Of a stretch of 64,000 nt of DNA, positions 57,710 through 64,000 are shown in pieces (position 1 is the stretch's first letter; each line of letters opens with the position of its first letter). The notes under the pieces were generated by a model, which saw nothing but the letters and a program-made list of their open reading frames with translations, searched no databases and was not told the origin of the DNA. Origin of the DNA: Jackrogersella multiformis (lineage: Eukaryota; Ascomycota; Sordariomycetes; Xylariales; Hypoxylaceae); NCBI GenBank assembly GCA_902806575.1, contig CADCXD010000004.1:2976001-3040000 (forward strand), written 5' to 3'. The position numbers and the translations under genes are program-made.

Positions 57710-58779
57710 ATGGTTGTCAAGGTCGGCATCAACGGATTTGGCCGTATCGGCCGTATCGTCTTCCGAAATGCCGTCGAGCATGAGGATATCGAGATCGTTG
57801 CCGTCAACGACCCCTTTATCGAGACTCACTACGCTGAATACATGCTGAAGTACGACTCGACACATGGCAACTTCAAGGGAACCGTCTCTTACGACAACGA
57901 GGGTCTTGTCGTCAACGGCAAGAAGGTCAAGTTCTACCAGGAGCGTGACCCCGCCAACATTCCCTGGAAAGACACTGGTGCTGAGTACGTCGTCGAGTCG
58001 ACTGGTGTATTCACCACCACCGAGAAGGCTAAGGCCCACTTGAAGGGTGGTGCCAAGAAGGTCATCATCTCTGCCCCCTCTGCCGATGCCCCGATGTACG
58101 TTATGGGTGTCAATGAGAAGACCTACGACGGCAAGGCCGACGTTATCTCCAACGCTTCTTGCACTACCAACTGCCTTGCTCCCCTCGCCAAGGTCATCAA
58201 CGACAAGTTCACCATTATTGAGGGTCTCATGACCACTGTTCACTCCTACACTGCCACACAAAAGACTGTCGACGGTCCCTCCAACAAGGACTGGCGAGGT
58301 GGCCGTACTGCTGCTCAGAACATCATTCCCAGCAGCACTGGTGCCGCTAAGGCTGTCGGCAAGGTCATTCCCGAGTTGAATGGCAAGCTCACCGGCATGT
58401 CCATGCGTGTCCCTACTTCCAACGTCTCGGTTGTCGACTTGACAGTCCGTATCGAGAAGGGTGCTACCTATGACGAGATCAAGGCCGCCATCAAGGAGGC
58501 TGCCGACGGTCCTCTTAAGGGTAAGCTTAATTTCCAATCAATAAATAACTAAAAATCAGATATTAATGTCATGTAGGAGTCCTTGCCTACACCGAGGATG
58601 ATGTTGTCTCCTCCGACATGAACGGCAATACCAACTCTTCCATCTTCGATGCCAAGGCTGGTATCTCCCTAAACAAGAACTTCGTCAAGCTTGTCAGCTG
58701 GTACGACAACGAGTGGGGATACAGCCGACGTGTCCTCGATCTTCTCTCCTACATTGCCAAGGTTGATGCTGGCAAATAA
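57710..58779 (+). CDS. gpdA: Glyceraldehyde-3-phosphate dehydrogenase
   Basis: Exons 57710-58520 and 58577-58779, intron 56 nt, give 337 residues. VGINGFGRIGR (NAD-binding), the active-site SNASCTTNC with Cys151, and the TVHSYTATQ and GWYDNEWGYS-type segment (here SWYDNEWGYS) are all intact. It catalyses oxidative phosphorylation of glyceraldehyde-3-phosphate in glycolysis. Codon choice is strongly biased to C/G endings (GTC, AAG, ATC, GGT), as expected for very high expression. Only one intron, near codon 271, is seen in the coding part. A leader intron further upstream is possible. Confidence 0.96.
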
Positions 58780-59345
58780 TTACCTAGACTCTAATGACTG
58801 AAAGCTCTGGCGTCAAAATGTGCGGGTGGCTTTCATTGAAATATTGAAATAAAGGTTGCCGGGGAACATGGCTTGGGCTCTTTTGAGCAGAATGACATTA
58901 GTGTTTTCAGAAATAATGAAAATAAAAAAAATAACCATGCTTCTCGTTGAGACACTAGCCTTGCTGTGATTGGTTACACTACCTAATTTCTCACTTGGTA
59001 TTTAGGCAACTGGGTGATGCTACGTAGTCATTCCTTTATCCTACGAGCACTACATGCACTATAGATGGACGTAATTTATAGTAAAGCAGAGAGAAGGCGT
59101 GGACCTCGAAAATCATTGACATTGTGATCCCGCTTACGCCGATGAACCTATAATACACGTTTCTATATCGTAAATTACTCATCCAGCAGTAACAGCAGCA
59201 GCATTAGTAGCTTGCTTGGTCTCTATAGAGCATATATGCTACCTCTCTGATTTTCATTTGGTATCCATCCAACGCCATTCTTTTTCAACTTCAACAAGCA
59301 AGGCTCGACAAAGAACCCAGACTTTCGCCTCGCCTCACCGCGCGG
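58780..59345. other. Spacer between convergent GAPDH and RVB2
   Basis: About 570 bp of AT-rich sequence with the 3' ends of both genes, including A-rich runs near 58918-58931. No gene is seen. Confidence 0.5.
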
Positions 59346-60917
59346 CTAGCTGATCTCCATGGCGTCGCCGTGTCCGTTGGCGACGACAAAGTCGACGGCG
59401 CCGTTGTTGCCGATGAGGCGCTTCTCGGACTGGTTGACGAAGGCGACGCTGCGGGCGGAGTCGTAGAACAGCTTGAAGCTGCGCTGGACGTCGGCGACGG
59501 CGACCTGCTTGGCCCTGCGCTTGGCGCAGACGAGCTGGGAGGTGGTGATGAGGTTGCTGGCGTAGCGCAGGCCGGCCTCCTGGCCGATCTTGGTGAGCAG
59601 GGCGAGGGCGTCGGGGGACACGTCGACCTCCTCCTCGGCGGCGCGCAGGACGAGGATCTGGCGGATCTGGTCGGGGGAGTAGGTCTGGGTCTGGATGATG
59701 ACGACGCGGTCGAGGAAGTCGAGGGGCAGGCCGTGCGGGCTGCGGTAGTCGGTGCCGCGGATCTTGGAGTGGCCCCGGTTGCTGGCCATGATGACGATGG
59801 GGGCGAGGTCGACCTCGAGCGCGCGGTTGATGTAGCTGAAGCACTCGATGTCCAGCATGTGCACCTCGTCGATGAAGAGCACGCCCGGGACGATCTCGGC
59901 CTTGCCTTCCTCCTTCCACTCGCCCACCTTGGTGTCGATCTGGTCGCGGATCTCGCTGCGGATCTCGCCGGTGTCGCCGCTGAAGAGGGCGAGGAAGCCC
60001 TGCGTGCGGGAGTTGATGACGTCGATCTCGTGCAGGGTCACGGTGTGGACGACCTCGTTGCGCTTCTGCAGCTCGCCGTCGGGGCACTGCAGGAACTTGG
60101 TGTCGACGCCCATGGCGTCGTAGTCGCGGCTGCGGGCGTAGCTCCGGCCGAGCTTGGTGATCTTGCCGCTGCCCTTGTCGATGCTGATGATGTCGCCGGC
60201 CATGACGCGCTCCTTGGTCATGGCGTCGATCATCTTGGCCCCCATGTCGTAGATAGCGTCCATCTGGGTGGTCTTGATGGTCAGCTTGCCCTGCTTGGCG
60301 CCGCCCGTCACGCTGCGGTCGATCTGGATCTCGACGACCTCGCCCTCCATGATCTCCGACTCCTCCTTGATGCGCACGCCGATCGACTTCCGGAATGCTT
60401 GCGTGAGGGCTTCGGTCTTGGACATCTCGAGCGAGAAGATCTCGGACGAGGCGAGCGACGTGAAGGGCACGTCGGGGCCGAGCGATTGCGCCATGCCCAT
60501 CGCTATCGCTGTCTTTCCTGTGCTGTATGGTGTCTTGTGGTGAGCGCTAGTCCCTTGATGCCGAGGGTAGTATACCTAACTGGCTTGACTTACCTCGGAG
60601 GCCCGGCAATGAGAACTGCCCTTCCTGCGATCTTGCCCACCTTGATCATCTCTAGTATGACTGCGGCCGCCTTTCGCGCCTTCTCCTGGCCGACGAGGCC
60701 TTGCGACGCCGCGCGGGGCTCTAATGTGTCTGCATCTACGCCGAGTCCTCTGATATGCGAATGCGCCGCGATGAGGTTCAGGCCTCGCAGCTCCTTGGTC
60801 TCGCCGACGGTCACGACGGGCTATATGTTTGAACAGTGATTATCAGCTTCAAAAGGTCTCTTCTCGGCATGTTATTAGTATTAATACTAGTAAATGTGTT
60901 CAACTTACAGCAGCCAT
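59346..60917 (-). CDS. RVB2: RuvB-like AAA+ ATPase RVB2 (Reptin)
   Basis: Exons 60917-60909, 60820-60594 and 60522-59346 give 470 residues, the normal size. The first exon encodes only Met-Ala-Ala. The second intron splits the Walker A motif: GPP then S79-TGKT after splicing. Walker B is LFIDEVHMLD (D297/E298), and sensor and arginine-finger regions follow (MASNRG, GLPLDFLDR). The N-terminal SHIRGLGVD and the MSKTEALTQAFR segment identify RVB2 rather than RVB1. RVB1/RVB2 hexamers act in INO80, SWR1, TIP60-type chromatin complexes and in snoRNP and kinase assembly. The last exon is very GC-rich with nearly all codons ending in C or G, so long false frames occur on the opposite strand. Confidence 0.93.
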
Positions 60918-62727
60918 TTTAGAAAGTCGTTTCAATTCCTTGGGGTGAGTATTTCGTGGCTCTGGAGTCTGTTTGGTGTTGTTTCTTTACTAGCCTTGCT
61001 AGGTGAATTTCTATGTATGTAGAGCTTCTAGTGTAATAAAGAACATTGAAAGATCAGATCTAAGCTCTAGAAAATTGAACGCGCTACAGGGGTGCACGCA
61101 GGTGTACCTAAGTACAGTACGTAGGTACCTATAATACTTAGCGTTATCGTGCCTTATCACCTTTTAGGTAAGCTGAAGTTCGCCTAGAGCCTTTTTGGCG
61201 TTTTGGCGTCGAGCGGATGAAACGTCCGGCAGGTGTGGCTAAATGTACTCCGTGGAAGCTGCTAGTTTCCATAAACCTGGCGCTTTAGTGGCATCCTGGG
61301 CGGTGAGCCGATTACTACTTAAAGGTCTCGTGATTGGTTATATCACATTAAGCGCTACATAATAAATAATGCAGTGCCACCTCATCAGCTCTTTACCCCA
61401 CTTACGCGTTGCGTTTGTGTTACTTAAGTACTTGATTTGTGCTAAAAGTTGGATATAATAAAAATATTGAAAATTTAAAATGAACATGTTAAAAAGCAAT
61501 TGAACCGTATAAAATTTAAGCATAATCGCCACTTTTGTTTTGGTTAGGCTTATCACGCGCGTTTCGTTGTAGGTTCATCCCGTAACCTTTATGCTGGGGG
61601 TGCCTTGTAAATTAAACGTCACGATAATAAAAGCTTTCCCTTTTGATCTCTCGAATTAGTATTTTCACCTTTTTCTCATGGCAGCACTTCTAGACGTACA
61701 TATATTTGATTCTGATAAGATCATGTTCTCATGTCTCTTCTAAGTCTAAAGAGACAATTACCATTTGCTTAAGAGTATCCACTTGGAGACATGTGTATGC
61801 GTATAGGCGTTGTGCTTCTCATGACCCATATCTGCCTTACTCAAGTTACTTCAGAACCTAACCAACAAGACGAAACACACCAAACACACGCATAAATTAT
61901 CATCTCGCTCGTTTGTCGACGCTCTTTGCTTCCACCTCTCTTATTTTCTCTTTTAGCAGGTACATGGTATTCTGCTATCAGGAGTTAAGTAAATTGTTAA
62001 CAGCCTTGGAGATAGTCGAGTTAATCAGTCAAGTGCACATACCAGGCGCTAATACCACTAAGGGTTCAGTAGTTGCCGTGAATCTTACCTATTATAACTA
62101 CGGATAACCTTGGAACTCTTGGAACTATTATTATTTTATTAGTTTATTACACAAACTTCTACTCGTTCACTCATCTCTTCCGTTCAACCTAATTCGACTG
62201 TTTCGAGTTACATTTTCTATTGAAGAAATCGACCTTCGTCATCACATGTCGAGATTGGTCCTCAAGATAATTGTGATTGACCTTAATTTATTAACGGGTT
62301 CCTCCGTTGACGGTGGCGGGATCCCCTGAGGTCATCTCATGTACTATTAGCATTCGACTGGACTGCAGACAGCTTCGAAGTGAAACATCTGGTGATTCCC
62401 AATCCCTGATATCCTTCAAGGTTCTTACCAGAAAGAACTTATAGAAGGTATCTAGGTATTGTGTTTGGTCGAATTCGAGTTCGAGCTCAATGATTGGTAC
62501 ACAAGCTCTGCTGGGACCTTCCATCTAAACATATCCGATTACATGGAAGCGACGAGTCGGCCTAAGTTGTCACCAACTAATTCTTAAAAGGAAATGATAT
62601 TATCAAATGTGACAGGGCTAGAAGGAAGTCGCATTATAAAAATAAGAAATCGGGGCTGGGGGAGAACCGGGTTAGCTTTATTTCTCTGGATCTCAAGGTA
62701 ACTCTCTCTCGATTACTTACTTTCGCC
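60918..62727. other. AT-rich divergent spacer
   Basis: 1.8 kb between RVB2 (-) and the coiled-coil gene (+). Two short open frames (61338-61556 and 62291-62524, minus) show no resemblance to known proteins. No RNA gene motif is seen. Confidence 0.5.
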
Positions 62728-64000
62728 ATGCCATTTCATCGGTGGGGAACAAATGAATATGAAGATTACCGACGTCGTCCTTATGGATATGAGCCTAATC
62801 GTTACGAGTCTTATAAACCAGCCGACGATAAGAGATCACCCCTTGATCATAGTAGGAACTCTGACCTAGCTCGGGATCAAAGTCGTGATATGGAGCAAGG
62901 TCGGCGCGATCCTAAGGATGCGAGAGATGCGAGAGATGCGCGCGAGTCTAGAGGACCGCGAAGTCCGCGTATTCATCCTAGTAGGAGAGGCCTCCAGATA
63001 GACACGAAGGTCGTTGAGGGTCCCAGGCGGTCCTCATCGTCGACTCAGTCTGCTGCTGGTGGGCTAAGCACTGCTCCTCCTACTGAACCTGGTGAGTTTG
63101 ATTTCTTGATAACCTGCTAAACCACCATCCTAATATGCTCAATAGCCGTTGATAGAATATCAAAGTTGAACAGCCTACAAAGTTCTATTGTCACCCCTAC
63201 TATCACCCCTACTGTTACCCCTACTATTCCAAAGGCTAGAGATCCTAAGGTGCAAGATGTATTTGATGTTGTTTATAAGTGGAATGAGACTTCGCAAGAG
63301 CGCATGCTCTTAAAGTTACGAAAAGAGAAGCTTTTACGCGAGGATCAGAGACGACAATCTGAGCTTAGTAAAATCGGGAACAAAGTTGACGACTACGCGC
63401 CGTATTCCGAGTTTCAAAAACGATTCGAAGAAAGAGGGAAGGTAGATGGCGAAAATATATCTAAGCAGCTTTCCGAACTCGATCGGCAATATGCGGAAGA
63501 TATAGAAAAAGTCGTTTCTGCCCTAGCCTCTCACACACCTACCAATCCCCATGCAGCAGCCCAGACTGCATCACTATCAAAACTGGAAGCCGAATTCGCA
63601 AAGTTTCAGAAAAGTGTTTCTGAGCAGCAAAAACAGGCAACTGAAGCGCAAGCAAAAATCCAAGATCTGCTCAACGATCAAGAAAAATCAAATAAAGCTT
63701 TCGACGCCCTAGATAAGGATTTTAAGACTTTGAAGTCTGATCACACAGCTCTGAAAACCGAAAACTCGGAACTCAAACAGGAGATTGCAGACCTCAATTC
63801 CGCTAAGCCAGCTCAAGATGGCCTGGATCGATTGGCCAAGGACCTGCAGTCCTTCGTGACTAGGGTGGATGTAATAGAAAGCAAAATGAATGCTTTCACG
63901 GAGAAGGTTGAAGATCTTGATATGGAGACATATAATGAGATTCTCGAGACGTGGATTGACCACGATTTCAAAAACAAAGTCTTCTCTAATGAAACATCGA
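62728..64000 (+). CDS. Coiled-coil protein, partial (runs off right edge)
   Basis: Exon 1 (62728-63091) and exon 2 from 63146 to the edge, intron 54 nt (GTGAGT...ATAG). At least 406 residues are visible. The first 120 residues are Arg/Asp/Tyr-rich and low complexity, with a DARDARDARES run. After the intron a Thr/Pro stretch (repeated TPTI/TPTV) leads into a long Gln/Lys/Glu-rich coiled coil (about residues 150-380) with heptad-like Leu spacing. No catalytic motif. I do not recognise it. The basic head plus coiled coil suggests a scaffold or nuclear structural protein. Confidence 0.65.

Noticed and set aside
57647..58537. A 296-codon minus-strand frame opposite GAPDH
   Set aside because: Common antisense artefact of highly biased GAPDH codons; Leu/Val/Asp/Gly-rich without motifs.
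59370..60839. A 489-codon reading frame on the plus strand opposite RVB2
   Set aside because: It is the antisense shadow of a very GC-rich exon; its composition (Val/Asp/Gly/Leu/Ala only) mirrors the RVB2 codons and shows no fold.
1..64000. Transposon or RIP-affected repeat blocks
   Set aside because: No transposase, reverse transcriptase, long terminal repeats or strongly AT-converted duplicated blocks were recognised by eye.

Overview
The window is nuclear DNA of a filamentous ascomycete (Pezizomycotina; Sordariomycetes-like by overall character, but the class is an inference). The evidence is short introns of about 48-190 nt with GT...CTAAC...AG signals, one-gene transcription units on both strands, AT-richer gene-free spacers, and fungal families such as Mug190-type SMP/C2 proteins, DUF3712, OTT_1508-like deaminase and 2EXR. 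I found no rRNA genes, CRISPR arrays, intact transposons or bacterial operons.

Layout, left to right. 1-2196 (-) is a circularly permuted mitochondrial GTPase (GEP3/YqeH type) that runs off the left edge. It is head-to-head with GET2 (2607-3732, +). A TMEM135-like membrane protein (4814-6561, -) is followed by a 3.5-kb gene-poor stretch. Then come a bHLH regulator (10134-11610, +), a Y-family DNA polymerase iota (12215-14275, -), an unrecognised basic, disordered protein (16120-17511, +), a six-exon SMP/C2 lipid-transfer protein (19189-23122, +) and mitoribosomal protein mL61 (24248-25177, -). An accessory-looking patch carries a single-exon deaminase-fold protein (26070-27872, +) and a 2EXR gene with an in-frame stop or small intron (28542-29330, -). 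COX12 (29843-30421, -), with an apparent 3-nt micro-exon, is head-to-head with a B12D-like gene (30922-31454, +). An RRM protein (31731-32250, -) and SEC31 (33131-37004, +) follow, then a decayed SDR relic (about 37729-38183, +). SDE2 (-) and ribosomal protein eS10 (+) form another head-to-head pair. Next are a nine-exon zinc polyol dehydrogenase with two GC-AG introns (42927-44490, +), a small SDR (45290-46088, +), a DUF3712 protein (46339-47453, -), a HECT E3 ligase of the HUL4 type (49992-53580, +), a tRNA-like 3' half with a Pol III terminator (near 54126-54169), GAPDH (57710-58779, +), RVB2/Reptin (59346-60917, -) and a coiled-coil protein that runs off the right edge (62728-64000, +).

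Most genes are unlinked housekeeping functions: secretory pathway (GET2, SEC31, Mug190-like), mitochondria (GEP3, mL61, COX12, B12D-like), RNA and chromatin (SDE2, RVB2), translation (eS10), DNA damage tolerance (Pol iota) and glycolysis. They do not form a cluster with one pathway. The most unusual signals are the deaminase-fold gene, the 3-nt exon of COX12, a 10-bp palindrome (TACCTAGGTA) found exactly at least 13 times and only outside exons, a pentapeptide minisatellite inserted in the GTPase core of GEP3, the paired GC-AG introns, the broken SDR copy and the orphan tRNA 3' half. Exon boundaries were read by eye from splice motifs, reading-frame phase and remembered family conservation; no alignment or transcript data were available.
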